The translations under genes and the position numbers were made by a program. The notes beneath the pieces are model-generated. The model saw only the letters and a list, made by a program, of their open reading frames with translations, had not been told where the DNA came from and did no database searches. A stretch of DNA of 64,000 nt. It comes from Acetobacter sp. GTDB lineage: Bacteria; Pseudomonadota; Alphaproteobacteria; Acetobacterales; Acetobacteraceae. The stretch's first letter is position 1. The number at the start of each line of letters is the position of its first letter. The stretch is from contig NZ_JAKVME010000003.1 of the NCBI RefSeq assembly GCF_022483985.1, forward strand, positions 431,001-495,000. The letters are read 5' to 3'. Positions 34,797 to 44,346 of the stretch are shown piece by piece.

Positions 34797-35837
34797 ATGG
34801 CTTTCATTCACGTCGCATCCGAAAACGAAACCACCGCTCCGATGGGACGTGGGCGTATTGGCGTGCTGCTGACCAATCTCGGGACGCCGGATGACACCAA
34901 CTTTGCTGCGGTACGGCGTTATCTTTCGGAATTTCTTTCCGATCAGCGTGTGATCGAAGCCAATCCCGCAATCTGGCAGCCGATATTGCAGGGAGTGGTT
35001 CTGACGGTCCGACCGGGACGGAGCGGCAAGGCTTACAGGCGGATCTGGAACGAGGAAAAAAATGAAAGTCCCCTGCGTACCTATACAAGAGAGCAGGCGG
35101 AGTTGCTGGCGGAGCGGTTTCAGGCGGAGGGTGTCAGGGTCGGTTGGGGGATGCGATATGGTTCGCCATCCGTGGCCGAGGCTGTAACGGAACTGGTGCG
35201 TGATGGATGTGACCGCATCCTTTTCATGCCTCTTTATCCACAGTACAGCGCGACGACGACGGCGACGGCGAATGATCAGCTATTCCGTTTCCTGATGACG
35301 GTAAGGCGGCAGCCAGCCATCCGCACTCTTCCTGCTTTTGCGGATGATCCTGTCTATATCAGGGCGCTTGCCGAGACGTTGCAGCTTTCCCTGTCGGGTC
35401 TGTCCGAGAAGCCGCAGATGATTGTTACGTCTTTTCATGGCTTGCCGAACGAGTATGTCGCCAAAGGTGACCCGTATCGCGAGGACTGTGAACGGACTGT
35501 GGTGGCGCTGCGTGATGTGCTCGGCATGTCCGATGAAGAGATGCCTCTGACCTTTCAGTCGCGTTTCGGCCCTGCGAAATGGCTGGAGCCTTATACCGCG
35601 CCATTTGTCGCGGCGTTGCCAGCGAAGGGAATTACACGCGTCGCCATTATCACACCGGGATTCATGGCGGACTGTATTGAAACGCTGGATGAACTTGGTA
35701 ACGAATTGAGAGAGGAATTCATGGCGGCGGGCGGTCAGGAATTGACACTGGTTCCGTGCCTGAACGCCTGTCCGCAGGCCATTGATCTGTTGGAACATCT
35801 TGCGCGTTCCGAGTTGTCCGGTTGGATGAACGCCTGA
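34797..35837 (+). CDS. hemH: Ferrochelatase
   Basis: Inserts Fe2+ into protoporphyrin IX in the last step of haem synthesis. The 346-residue protein opens with GRIGVLLTNLGTPDD. Catalytic His214 is in SFHGLP and Glu295 in DCIETLDELG, and PLYPQYSATTT is the conserved porphyrin-site loop. ATG 34797 is favoured by GGTGA 6 bases upstream; ATG 34770 would add 9 residues. The size is typical of Gram-negative enzymes. Haem supply fits the large catalase in the same window, but no operon link is seen. Confidence 0.96.
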   Translation: MAFIHVASENETTAPMGRGRIGVLLTNLGTPDDTNFAAVRRYLSEFLSDQRVIEANPAIWQPILQGVVLTVRPGRSGKAYRRIWNEEKNESPLRTYTREQAELLAERFQAEGVRVGWGMRYGSPSVAEAVTELVRDGCDRILFMPLYPQYSATTTATANDQLFRFLMTVRRQPAIRTLPAFADDPVYIRALAETLQLSLSGLSEKPQMIVTSFHGLPNEYVAKGDPYREDCERTVVALRDVLGMSDEEMPLTFQSRFGPAKWLEPYTAPFVAALPAKGITRVAIITPGFMADCIETLDELGNELREEFMAAGGQELTLVPCLNACPQAIDLLEHLARSELSGWMNA

Positions 35838-36276
35838 AAATTTTCTCTGGCTACGGGGACCCTGTGTGTTGGTCGGGGTGTGTTTGGTCCCGTCCGTATG
35901 GCGGTGAATTTGCGCCGTGCTGTGGAGACAGGGCATCGTTGCTTTCTGGTGAACGCGATATCCATGCGGCTGCGCGGACACTGGTTTTGCCAATCAGGAA
36001 GGCAATGCTGTTTCTGGGAAGATCATCTTCTGATGATGTTCTGTTTTATTTTTTATAATATTCTATATTTTTCAAAGTAATAAAATAAATAAGGCAATTT
36101 ATTCTGTATTTGTTCTTATTTTCCAGAGGATTTTAAGGATTTGTGCAGTGTTTGTTAACCAATTTTTCTTAACGTCAGGGCTCTGTCGCCGGGCAATTGT
36201 TCGGCTCCCGAAAGCCGCACCCATGATGTTGCATCTGTAGATGAAAAATGTGCTGATGCAATAAGATGGAGTGCTG
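35838..36276. other. 439-base AT-rich intergenic region
   Basis: No gene is recognised. A short stem ATCATC (36022-36027) / GATGAT (36032-36037) followed by T-rich DNA could end the hemH transcript. From 36050 to 36180 the DNA is strongly AT-rich, marking the left border of the accessory island. GGAG at 36268-36271 is the ribosome site of the next gene. Confidence 0.5.
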
Positions 36277-38070
36277 ATGGAATGTGAATTCATGAGCAAC
36301 ATCAGTCGTAATGCTTCTGGCGCACTCGAGAAAAACGCGAGTGAAGCTTGGATGGAGACAGATCAGTACGGACTGTTTTCATTTGACGATGTTCTACAGC
36401 AGGCGGATGAGTCTTCGGTATCACCGACACTCGGTGGTCTGCCGTCTTCATCCGGTGTCGAAAGGGAAAGTGATTTTCCTTTTTCTTCAACAGTGATCTC
36501 GGGAGCTGATGATCAGACTGTTACAGTCAGCCTGTCCATTTCCAGCGAAAATGCCGACCTGTCTACGTCAGCTTCTGATGATGTGCTGGTGTCAGGGAGT
36601 GGTAGCGATCTTCTGACGATCAGAGGAATGGCTTCGGATGTTCTGAATGCTCTTCGTGCAGTTACGGTTTCGGCTTCCAGAGAAATATCCTCTGCTGAAA
36701 CGGTTGCCTATTCAGCCTCGATTTCCAATGACCATACTTCGAGCCTTTACAATGGAACCATAGTTGTTCTGCCAAGCGTCCTGTTCTCGCTTCACCGGGA
36801 AGCACAGGCGGTCAGCGACAGCTTCGCGATGCGTGACGAAAAAAAGATTGGGGAGTTGCAAACCGGATCCGCATTTCCTGATGCGGTGTTGCGGACAAAT
36901 CTTTCTGATGTGACAGGTGCCGTGAGTTTACAGGAGTCTACGCATACAGAAGACAAGAATAAAAACTCTTTTGGTGATAGTCAGGAAAATTATCTCAGTT
37001 CTGATGTTTCTGATGTAATTTCTACGAAAACCGCTTCTGTTCAGAAAAATGATGTTCCAGTAGCTGTCTTCGCAGATCTTTCAAAACTTTCTGATGCATC
37101 AGGCTCCAGCGCTTCCGCAGTTCTGGGTGATGGTGTCACCACTTCTACGACTGACGATCAGGTGAGTGTAAAAAAAGTGCTCTCTGCCGCGGCCGTTGAT
37201 ACGGGCTCTTTAAGTGCAGCAGTGTTGCCGCAGGCTGGTTCTGGTGTTGCCTGGACTTCATCGACAATTTCCAGTTCGGATACTACGAATGCTGAAGATG
37301 CTGTAGCGACCGGCATCATTGCATCGGGAACAGAACAGAACAGTAGCCCGAGCCTGACTGTTTCATCAGATCAGGCTGTTACTCCGGCAGATAGAACCGA
37401 AACGGATGTGCTGAGTGCGGTGGACACAACCAGCACATCGAGTCAGACGGATAATTCATCTGTTTCCGTAACCAGTACTCTCTCGGGGGTGAATGATATT
37501 GTCGTCAACAACGGAGTGGTTGCTCTGGACGGCGGCACAAACACTGTCGTTTCTCAAAATCAGGGTGCGGTTTCGGTATGGAGTGCGTCTGGCAATACAA
37601 CTTTCAATGATGCCGGCACAGGGAATGCGGTGTTTTACGTAACAGGCACAGGTACATTTGAGGTTCAGGATACAGGCTCCGGCAGTGCCACCCTGAAGGT
37701 CATGCAATTAGCCTCTTCAGATGCATCAGGAACAATTACAGGAGGGGCGAGACGTCTGGATGTGACGACGGGGTCTGGAGATGTCAGTATTGTGGCGGGT
37801 TCGGGAGGCCTTGATCTCTCGACGGCAGGTTCTGGCGCCTTACAGATCGATGTAACCAGAGGAGTGAATCACATTCTGATTACGGGTGATCAGACGGGTA
37901 ATGTGACTGTTTCTGGTGCTGTTGTGAATGCAGATGCCAATTTTGGCATTACGGGTGTGGTATCAGAAAAGATTATCAATGGAAATTTTGTTGTTGGCTT
38001 GGCGGATGGGAATGCGGTGACATTCCTTGGTGCATCTGGAAGTGATAATATTACCCTATATCTTGCATAA
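36277..38070 (+). CDS. Ser/Thr/Asp-rich repetitive presumed surface protein
   Basis: A 597-residue acidic protein with extreme Ser, Thr, Asp, Val and Ala content. No N-terminal signal peptide is visible. Residues 1-400 are low-complexity (ISSSDTTNAED-like stretches); from about 405 there are short beta-strand repeats with Gly/Asn turns (VVNNGVVALDGG, FNDAGTGNAVFYVTGTG, GSGDVSIVAGSGG), and the end is GASGSDNITLYLA. This resembles adhesins or type I secretion substrates with C-terminal export signals, but no secretion genes are nearby. Start 36277 has GGAG 5 bases upstream; 36292 is an alternative. It is lower in GC than its neighbours and may be horizontally acquired. Function unknown. Confidence 0.75.
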   Translation: MECEFMSNISRNASGALEKNASEAWMETDQYGLFSFDDVLQQADESSVSPTLGGLPSSSGVERESDFPFSSTVISGADDQTVTVSLSISSENADLSTSASDDVLVSGSGSDLLTIRGMASDVLNALRAVTVSASREISSAETVAYSASISNDHTSSLYNGTIVVLPSVLFSLHREAQAVSDSFAMRDEKKIGELQTGSAFPDAVLRTNLSDVTGAVSLQESTHTEDKNKNSFGDSQENYLSSDVSDVISTKTASVQKNDVPVAVFADLSKLSDASGSSASAVLGDGVTTSTTDDQVSVKKVLSAAAVDTGSLSAAVLPQAGSGVAWTSSTISSSDTTNAEDAVATGIIASGTEQNSSPSLTVSSDQAVTPADRTETDVLSAVDTTSTSSQTDNSSVSVTSTLSGVNDIVVNNGVVALDGGTNTVVSQNQGAVSVWSASGNTTFNDAGTGNAVFYVTGTGTFEVQDTGSGSATLKVMQLASSDASGTITGGARRLDVTTGSGDVSIVAGSGGLDLSTAGSGALQIDVTRGVNHILITGDQTGNVTVSGAVVNADANFGITGVVSEKIINGNFVVGLADGNAVTFLGASGSDNITLYLA

Positions 38071-38190
38071 TAAAATTTTGTTTTTTATCGGATAGTAAAT
38101 TAATTTTTTTAAATAGAATTCAAGAAATTTTATAGTTAATTGGTTCTAATGCTAATATATGAAAAGAATATTGATTCTGGCCACATAGAG

Positions 38191-38221
38191 GGTTTCAGCT
38201 GAAACTGTTTCAGCTGAAACC
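38191..38221. repeat. Double palindrome between convergent surface-protein genes
   Basis: The self-complementary unit TTTCAGCTGAAA occurs twice in a row, joined by two bases, and the whole 31-base block is itself near-perfectly palindromic about the central TG. It sits 20 bases from the stop of the minus-strand gene. It could be a bidirectional terminator (no T run), a protein-binding site or a recombination site. Confidence 0.7.
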
Positions 38222-38240
38222 GCGCTTTGCGGAACGCGAC

Positions 38241-39491
38241 TCAGGAAAGCTTGAAGCTGCTGGCCTGCAGTGAGCTGCTGTCATGAACATCGGAGAGCAG
38301 CAGCGTTGTATGGCTATCAATATGAAGTATTGTGCCGCCCGTAGCAGAATCTACGCTTGTGTTGCTCAGGATGGCCCCAAGATCGGCCTGAGTGAGACCG
38401 AAGCCGGACAGTCCAATGACATTACGGGCCGAGGCTGTGAAGTCCTTGATGACATCTGTAGCGCCTGCTGCGGTCTTGAAGATGTCAAAGGTATTTCCGG
38501 CACCGGTACCACCGGTCATCTGCATGCTGCTATAAGCCTTGAATGTGTCAGCGCCAGTGCCGCCTGCAGCAGTGAAGGCGCCAGTGTTACTCGCGGCGCT
38601 GATGAAAGTCAGCGCGCCGCTGCCCTGCTGGGTGACTGACTGGTTTCCTTGGCCGCCTGTAACGGTGGAACCTGTTCCCCATACGTTGACGATGAGCTTT
38701 GCGCTGGCATCCATATTGCCGAAAGAGGCATAAACAGACTGGCCGTGAATATAGTTTGTGCCCTGAATTGAGCCGGTAACGTAAAAGCTGCCGTAACCGG
38801 CTGATGCGAAATCACCGTTATCGTCTATGGACCAGTTGACCTGAGAGTCTTTCAATGCGCCGACAGTCGTGCCGGTACCGTCCGTCGTCAGGCTGCTACT
38901 GGTTAAGGTAACAATCGAACTGTTACGCCCCAGTGTGATATCGGAGCCGGAAATTGTATTTGCGATTGTCTTGATGCCTGCATTGATCGTTCCATTACTG
39001 AACGTGTCAAAAACAGAATCGGAACCTGTCGTGATGGTGCTGTTGGAGGATTGTATGAACTGAGATTTCGCTCCTGCTACAATGGTAGCACCATTGGCAT
39101 TGAGGAAGCTGGTATAAGCTCCGGTAGTAAGATTGCCGGTAGCATCGATGAATGTGTTTTTAATAGAACCTGAGGCGTTTACCGTCCCAGAAAAGTCTAT
39201 AATTGTATTATAATTTCCGGAAATTGTCAGATTGCTGTCTGCTGTGGATGAAGCGTAGTTGATTGTACTGTTCGATCCTTTGATAGCTATATCGATTTTG
39301 CCAAATATAAAAGCTGAATTATTGAACCAGACAGTTAGATCGGCGGCGCTGCTGCCGATATTCTGAACAATGTAGCTTTGACCTGATGTAAGATTCGTCG
39401 ATGTATTTTCATCATCGAACAGAATTGTCTTGTAGGCATTGCCTGAAGCATTCGAGACCATTGTAACCTCGTAATCCTGTTTGTTGTTCAT
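38241..39491 (-). CDS. Beta-repeat presumed secreted protein with RTX-like C-terminus
   Basis: A 416-residue Ser/Thr/Asn/Gly-rich protein without an N-terminal signal peptide. The first 330 residues are regular beta-helix-like repeats (SNSTITTGSDSVFDTFSNGTI and similar). The C-terminus has GGTGADTFKAY, GGTGAGNTFDIF and ATDVIKDF, followed by a terminal block LSDVHDSSSL, the layout of type I secretion (RTX-like) substrates. ATG 39491 is chosen since the longer frame to 39548 is unsupported; no good ribosome site is seen. It is convergent with the Ser/Thr-rich gene at 36277 and shares its style (GSGALTFISAAS-like strands), so both may be surface proteins of one island. Confidence 0.75.
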   Translation of the reverse strand: MNNKQDYEVTMVSNASGNAYKTILFDDENTSTNLTSGQSYIVQNIGSSAADLTVWFNNSAFIFGKIDIAIKGSNSTINYASSTADSNLTISGNYNTIIDFSGTVNASGSIKNTFIDATGNLTTGAYTSFLNANGATIVAGAKSQFIQSSNSTITTGSDSVFDTFSNGTINAGIKTIANTISGSDITLGRNSSIVTLTSSSLTTDGTGTTVGALKDSQVNWSIDDNGDFASAGYGSFYVTGSIQGTNYIHGQSVYASFGNMDASAKLIVNVWGTGSTVTGGQGNQSVTQQGSGALTFISAASNTGAFTAAGGTGADTFKAYSSMQMTGGTGAGNTFDIFKTAAGATDVIKDFTASARNVIGLSGFGLTQADLGAILSNTSVDSATGGTILHIDSHTTLLLSDVHDSSSLQASSFKLS

Positions 39492-39636
39492 TTTTTGATC
39501 TACGCAACCACTTTGCCATAAGGATGCCAAAAGGTAAACAATAAACAAAAAGTGAAAAGTAAATTGATGTTATTAACCATTCAATAACATTTCAAATGAT
39601 TGTGTTTTTGTTTTGGTAAGTTTCGCTGTTCTGACA

Positions 39637-39655
39637 AAAAATAATTATCATTATT
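39637..39655 (-). promoter_or_regulatory. Possible Fur-like box upstream of the beta-repeat protein
   Basis: On the minus strand this 19-base stretch matches the classical Fur consensus at about 15 positions, centred on ATAATGATAAT. It is 146 bases upstream of the ATG at 39491. The surrounding DNA is AT-rich, so a chance match is quite possible. Confidence 0.3.
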
Positions 39656-39729
39656 AAACAGTGTGATAATAGGGTAACCGTTAATTGTCGTTAATTTTTA
39701 CGGAATGGAAGAACTGAAAGAGTGTTGTT

Positions 39730-40187
39730 TAGGGTCTGTGGGGATTCACCTGATGCTTGATTTATGATTCAAGCTTTGGCTGGAACCACTTTATGCTGAC
39801 AGACGCCCAATGGGCCCTGATTGACCCCTATTGCCTTGGCAAACCTGCTGATCCGGGACGGAGCAGTCGGGACAACCGTCTTGTCATGGAAGCGGTGCTG
39901 TGGATTGTCCGAACGGGAAGTATATGGTGTGATCTGCCTGCCCTGTTCGGCAACTGGAGCACGGCCTTTCGTCGCTTCAGTGACTGGAGGAATGCCAATG
40001 TTTTCAAACGGATTTTCGATGCTCTTTCCGGTGATCCGGACATGGAATACGCTATGGCTGATACAACGATCGTAAAGATTCATCGTCATGGTCAAGGCGT
40101 AAAAGGGGGACTCAGAGTCAGGCCACAGGCCGCTCGAAAGGCGGCATGATGACGAAGATTCTCACGCTGACGGGTGTTTGTACTTGA
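39730..40187 (+). pseudogene. Truncated IS5-family (IS427-type) transposase remnant
   Basis: The first frame (ATG 39793 or TTG 39757) encodes the N-terminal part of an IS5-family transposase: LTDAQWALIDPYC, SGxPWRDLP-like IWCDLPALFGNW, FRRFSDWRNANVFKRIF, and the first catalytic Asp in MADTTIVKIHRHGQG. At 40101-40109 (AAAAGGGGG) a -1 shift leads into the second frame, which reads TQSQATGRSKGG then MMTKILTLTG, exactly the IS427-type overlap. The second frame stops at 40187, leaving only about 25 codons, so the rest of the DDE domain is missing. No right inverted repeat is recognised. A dead element. Confidence 0.82.
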
Positions 40188-40422
40188 ATAAATCCATGAA
40201 GCACATAATTTATAAAAATATTTTATCATTAAAAGATATTTTGATATAGACTATCGAATTTAGTCTGTTTCGTTCTGAAACTGAATGGCTGAGTCTATGC
40301 ATGCTTTTTAGACGCGGCATTTATAACGGCAAGCCTATTGCCGGAAGTCATTATTTCCTGAAAACCGCATATCTATATAATATTTCGCAACACCAATTGA
40401 AAATTTCACGGCCTGAGCTTCG
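40188..40422. other. AT-rich gap after the IS remnant
   Basis: About 235 bases of AT-rich DNA with short frames only. It appears to be the junction where the truncated element meets the older chromosome. No gene is recognised. Confidence 0.45.
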
Positions 40423-40459
40423 GCAGGGTGTCGGACTCACAACAGACCAAACACCCTGC
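40423..40459 (-). terminator. Hairpin downstream of the sorbosone dehydrogenase-like gene
   Basis: A 9-bp stem GCAGGGTGT (40423-40431) / ACACCCTGC (40451-40459) with a 19-base loop lies 10 bases beyond the minus-strand stop. It has no T run on that strand, so its strength as a terminator is uncertain. Confidence 0.45.
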
Positions 40460-40469
40460 GGAACGGCCC

Positions 40470-41816
40470 TTACTGGGCCGATGCTGCTGCTACACGCCAG
40501 ATCGTATTGCCGACATCATCAGCCACCAGCAGTGCGCCGCCCCTGTCCAGAGCAAGGCCAACAGGACGTCCATGCACATGCTCTTCATCGGCCGTGAGAA
40601 AGCCGGTCAGAACATCCTTTGGTGTACCAGAAGGTTTTCCATCTGCAAAAGGTACATAGATCACCCTGTAACCACTCTTGGGCCGCCGGTTCCATGAGCC
40701 GTGCTGGGCAATGAACAGGCCGCTGCGCCAGTCGGTCGGCAAAGCCTGTGCGTCCATTGAAAACGAAAGGCCAAGAGACGCGGTATGCGGACCGATCGCA
40801 TAATCAGGTACGACTGCCTGCGTGACCAGTGTGGGATTTTCGGGTTGCACACGGACATCGACGTTCTGGCCATAATAACTGTAGGGCCAGCCGTAGAACG
40901 CGCCTTCCTTTACGCTCGTGACGTAGTCCGGCACCAGATCGCTGCCGATCTCGTCCCGCTCATTCACAGCAACCCAGAGAGCCCCTGTCTGCGGTTCCCA
41001 TGCTAGTCCGTTGGGGTTGCGCAGGCCCGTGGCGTAAGCTGTCAGGGTGCGGCTCGCAAGATCCAGACGCAGAATACGCGCCCGATCCTTTTCCACCTCC
41101 ATGCCATTTTCCGCAACATTGCTGTTGGACCCGACTGTTATGAACAGGGACTGTCCATCGGGAGCAGCAAGGATGTTCTTGGTCCAGTGGTGATTATAGC
41201 CCGATGGAAGATCGACGATTTTCTCGCCCGGCGCGCTAATATGTGTTTCGCCCTCGTGATAGGGGAAACGCACGATCGCATCAGCATTGGCGACATAGAG
41301 ATCGTCCCCGATCAGAGCCATTCCGAACGGAGAGTGGAGATGTTCAAGAAACACCTCGCGTATATCGGCCTGCCCCGTCTGTCTGGAGTCCCTCAGCAAC
41401 ATGATCCTGTCGGGACTTTTGCCGCCTGCTCCGGCCTTTTTCATGAAAAAGCTGGCAAATACGCTTTTGAAAGAGCGTGCATCTGTGCCCGGTGACTCGG
41501 ACTCCGCCACCAGTATGTCGCCGTTGGGCAATTTGTACAGCCAGCGGGGATGGTCCAGCCCGGTTGCATACGCTGTGACCGTCAGTCCGGCTGCCGCCAC
41601 AGGGTGAGCGCTGTCCTGCCATCCGATGGGTGAGGCGACATTGATCGTGGGAACCAGTCTGGAGACGGGAGCGGGGAGTGTCGGTCGGGGCCCGGAGCCT
41701 TCCGCCACGGGCAGCGTCGCATGCTCACCTTGCAGAACGGTTTCCCAGAGGCCGCCCCCGATGAGGATGATGGCGACCGCGCCGCCAAGCCCGTAAATCC
41801 AGGTCTTTCGTGACAT
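40470..41816 (-). CDS. L-sorbosone dehydrogenase / PQQ-dependent sugar dehydrogenase family protein
   Basis: A 448-residue membrane-anchored beta-propeller protein of the sorbosone/soluble glucose dehydrogenase (GSDH) family. An N-terminal helix at about 5-25 ([19 protein letters not shown]) anchors it with the propeller in the periplasm. Family motifs are [67 protein letters not shown] and [10 protein letters not shown]. Members oxidise sugars or aldoses with PQQ, or have unknown substrates. AAGGA 7 bases upstream supports ATG 41816. It fits the oxidative periplasmic metabolism of acetic acid bacteria. The actual substrate is unknown. Confidence 0.88.
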   Translation of the reverse strand: MSRKTWIYGLGGAVAIILIGGGLWETVLQGEHATLPVAEGSGPRPTLPAPVSRLVPTINVASPIGWQDSAHPVAAAGLTVTAYATGLDHPRWLYKLPNGDILVAESESPGTDARSFKSVFASFFMKKAGAGGKSPDRIMLLRDSRQTGQADIREVFLEHLHSPFGMALIGDDLYVANADAIVRFPYHEGETHISAPGEKIVDLPSGYNHHWTKNILAAPDGQSLFITVGSNSNVAENGMEVEKDRARILRLDLASRTLTAYATGLRNPNGLAWEPQTGALWVAVNERDEIGSDLVPDYVTSVKEGAFYGWPYSYYGQNVDVRVQPENPTLVTQAVVPDYAIGPHTASLGLSFSMDAQALPTDWRSGLFIAQHGSWNRRPKSGYRVIYVPFADGKPSGTPKDVLTGFLTADEEHVHGRPVGLALDRGGALLVADDVGNTIWRVAAASAQ

Positions 41817-41920
41817 ACTCTTTTCCTTTTTGCGCCAGACCGCGCTGGTATCAGACAGTTTCAACGCCCGGGAAAAGAGGATGTTTTACGAAGAAAGATA
41901 ATTTTGATGGAAAGCGAAGC

Positions 41921-44107
41921 TTACACCTTGAAGCGCTTGGAGGCGTCGAGAAAGACATGATTGGCGTCCAGCTCATGTGAGACGACGATCAGATAGGCGA
42001 TGGCGCGGGTCAGTTCGATACGGATGGTGATGTTTTCTTCCCGTGCCTCGATCTGGCGCAGGATGGCTGTGGCGCGACGGGCGGTGGTGGAGGCGCGGTC
42101 ATATTTGCCGGTGAACTGGCTCATCCGGTTCAGCGTCGCCTGCACGGCCTGTCGGGCCTGTGGCGGCAACAGGTTGCGGGCCTGAACATTGCGGAGGCGG
42201 ATGATGTTGAGACCGATGGTCATGGCGGCCAGAGTGCCCTGCAGGTAGCCCTCGATGGTGGGAGAGGGCGTGGGACCGGCATGCCGGATGACGCGCGCGA
42301 ATCGGTCGATGTTGCGTCCGGTCCAGTCCTGTGTCTGCGGAATGGGTTTTGCAGCGGCCAGCGTACGCAAATCCTGCAGCATGGTCCGGCGCATTCTCCA
42401 GCGTTCGTCGGCTGCATTGAAAGGCAGCACGAGACGGAAGATCGCCACGGCGAAGGCGACGCCCAGCAGAATGGCGCCCGTCGAGTTGAACCAGCCGATC
42501 TCGTTCCAGCGGCCCTGATTCCACGTATGCACGAAATTCGGGAGAAGCAGGGTATAGGCGGCGGCGTGAAGCGCCGTGGCGGTGTTGCGGGCTGCGAGAC
42601 CGCCTGCCACGCTGGGAATGAACATGGCCGCGATCAGCGTCTCGTATTCCGACATGCGCGGCACGATCAGGAAGACAAGGAAGAACGAGACGACCGCGGC
42701 CCAGATGCTGCCCTTGAGAAAGTTGGATGTGGCGAGAACGGGATTTTCCCGTGTGGCGAACAGGCCGCAGACCAGTGTCACGAATGTCACAAACCCGAGT
42801 CCGGTCGGCCACGCCGTGATTTCCCAGAGCAGGGCGGACGCCAGAGTCGCGGCGGCGGCCCGCACGCCGTTATAGGCCGCCTCGCGCCAGTCACGATGTG
42901 ACTGCAAACGGAAACGGAAATGATCGCCGGGAATGACGGTATGACTCGCCTTGAACTCCTTCAGGGCGATGTCGAGCTCCGCCAGAAGCTCATCCAGCGC
43001 GTTATGCAGGATGCGCTGATCCAGCAGGCCCGGAATACGGGGGTCCTTGGCCGTGCGGTCGCCGATGGCGATTTCTTCGGTCAGGGCGTCGACAATGCGC
43101 TGGCGACATTCGGCGCGCAGAAGCGACAGATCATGCCGGACCAGCTCGACATTCTCATCCGTATCGAGCCGGGGCGGTACGGTTTCCAGAAACGTGCGTG
43201 TGAGGAGAGCGGTGCGCTCGAAGACAGGCTGGGCCCGGTCCAGCGACTGGAGACGGACCGTCATGCCGAGGCCACGCGACAACAGAACGGATACGGCGGC
43301 GAGAGCAGCGCGGGCATGGTCGCCTTCATGGCCGTGCGGCCCCATCTCCACTTCACTGAATTCGATCTGATCGTTGATCGACAGCAGTGGGCCGAACAGG
43401 GTGCGCGACTTGATCAGGGCGGCCTGATTCCCTTCAAGCAGACTGGAGAGGGCTTCGGAAACACTCGTCAGGGCGGTGCGAAGCTTGGAGCGGATGTTGG
43501 AACGCGCCGTATCGGCCAGATTATGGGCGAAAAGACCGGCCAGAAGTGCCTCGCAGCCGATGCCGAGGATAATGTAGGTGGCGCGGGACATGGCCACCAG
43601 AAAGACGTTTTCCGGGTCATTGACGGCGCCTAGCGCGATGATGGCGGTCGTGTAGCCTGCCAGAACAAGGGCGTAGGACCGGAAATTATGGACCAGTGTG
43701 GCGAGCGCGCAGCACAGCCCGAGCCAGATGGCGAGTGCGGGAAAGAACAGCCACGGATATTGGGGGAACGCCGAGATCAGCGCGATGGACATGATCACGC
43801 CGATAGCGGTTCCGACGATACGCCATCGGGATTTGGACAGGCTTTCGCCGCGCGACCCCTGCGCCACGATCCAGACGGTCATGGGCGCCCATTGCGGGTC
43901 GTCCAGTTCCATCCACATCGCGATGATCAGTGACATCATCGCCGCGATGGTGGTGCGGACCGCGAATCCCAGCGCCGCGGGGGATGGGGCGTACAGCCAG
44001 CGTAAAGCGGTGTTACGCGACTCTCCCGGCTGCCTTATAGGGCGCAGATGGCTCAGGAAGGGCACACGCTTGATCAGAAAGAGTGGGATTCCGGGAAGCG
44101 CGGGCAC
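41921..44107 (-). CDS. FUSC-family (AaeB-like) membrane transporter
   Basis: A 728-residue fusaric acid resistance/aromatic acid exporter family protein. Two membrane blocks are seen: about six helices at 45-205 (with DPQWAPMTVWIVAQ, the FUSC hallmark) and another set at about 415-560 (LGFVTFVTLVCGLFATRENP...). Each is followed by a soluble helical domain. The start is GTG 44107. Related AaeB pumps aromatic carboxylic acids out with an AaeA periplasmic partner, but no membrane-fusion gene is adjacent here. It follows no obvious operon. The transported compound is unknown. Confidence 0.88.
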   Translation of the reverse strand: MPALPGIPLFLIKRVPFLSHLRPIRQPGESRNTALRWLYAPSPAALGFAVRTTIAAMMSLIIAMWMELDDPQWAPMTVWIVAQGSRGESLSKSRWRIVGTAIGVIMSIALISAFPQYPWLFFPALAIWLGLCCALATLVHNFRSYALVLAGYTTAIIALGAVNDPENVFLVAMSRATYIILGIGCEALLAGLFAHNLADTARSNIRSKLRTALTSVSEALSSLLEGNQAALIKSRTLFGPLLSINDQIEFSEVEMGPHGHEGDHARAALAAVSVLLSRGLGMTVRLQSLDRAQPVFERTALLTRTFLETVPPRLDTDENVELVRHDLSLLRAECRQRIVDALTEEIAIGDRTAKDPRIPGLLDQRILHNALDELLAELDIALKEFKASHTVIPGDHFRFRLQSHRDWREAAYNGVRAAAATLASALLWEITAWPTGLGFVTFVTLVCGLFATRENPVLATSNFLKGSIWAAVVSFFLVFLIVPRMSEYETLIAAMFIPSVAGGLAARNTATALHAAAYTLLLPNFVHTWNQGRWNEIGWFNSTGAILLGVAFAVAIFRLVLPFNAADERWRMRRTMLQDLRTLAAAKPIPQTQDWTGRNIDRFARVIRHAGPTPSPTIEGYLQGTLAAMTIGLNIIRLRNVQARNLLPPQARQAVQATLNRMSQFTGKYDRASTTARRATAILRQIEAREENITIRIELTRAIAYLIVVSHELDANHVFLDASKRFKV

Positions 44108-44346
44108 GGTTTTGCCTGAAACAGAGAGCAGGGAGTCGGATCATGGATAACGAAACTTTGCCCCGTGTCTTGTAGGGCTGGCCGCATATCAGGCATTTCC
44201 CTCGCGAAATCCTGCTCAATATGAGGTTTGTGAGTATAACGCAGTTGTGATCTGTCGCCAATGCATGTGAAGTGGGGTAATCTTGCTGTGTGGCAGAGTT
44301 GCACTTCCAGCAGCGGTGTCTTCGTGCGGAACAGGGAGCCTACTCA

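Noticed and set aside
40301..40597. A 98-codon frame overlapping the end of the sorbosone dehydrogenase gene
   Set aside because: It is antisense to the gene for over a third of its length, has no ribosome site and no family resemblance.
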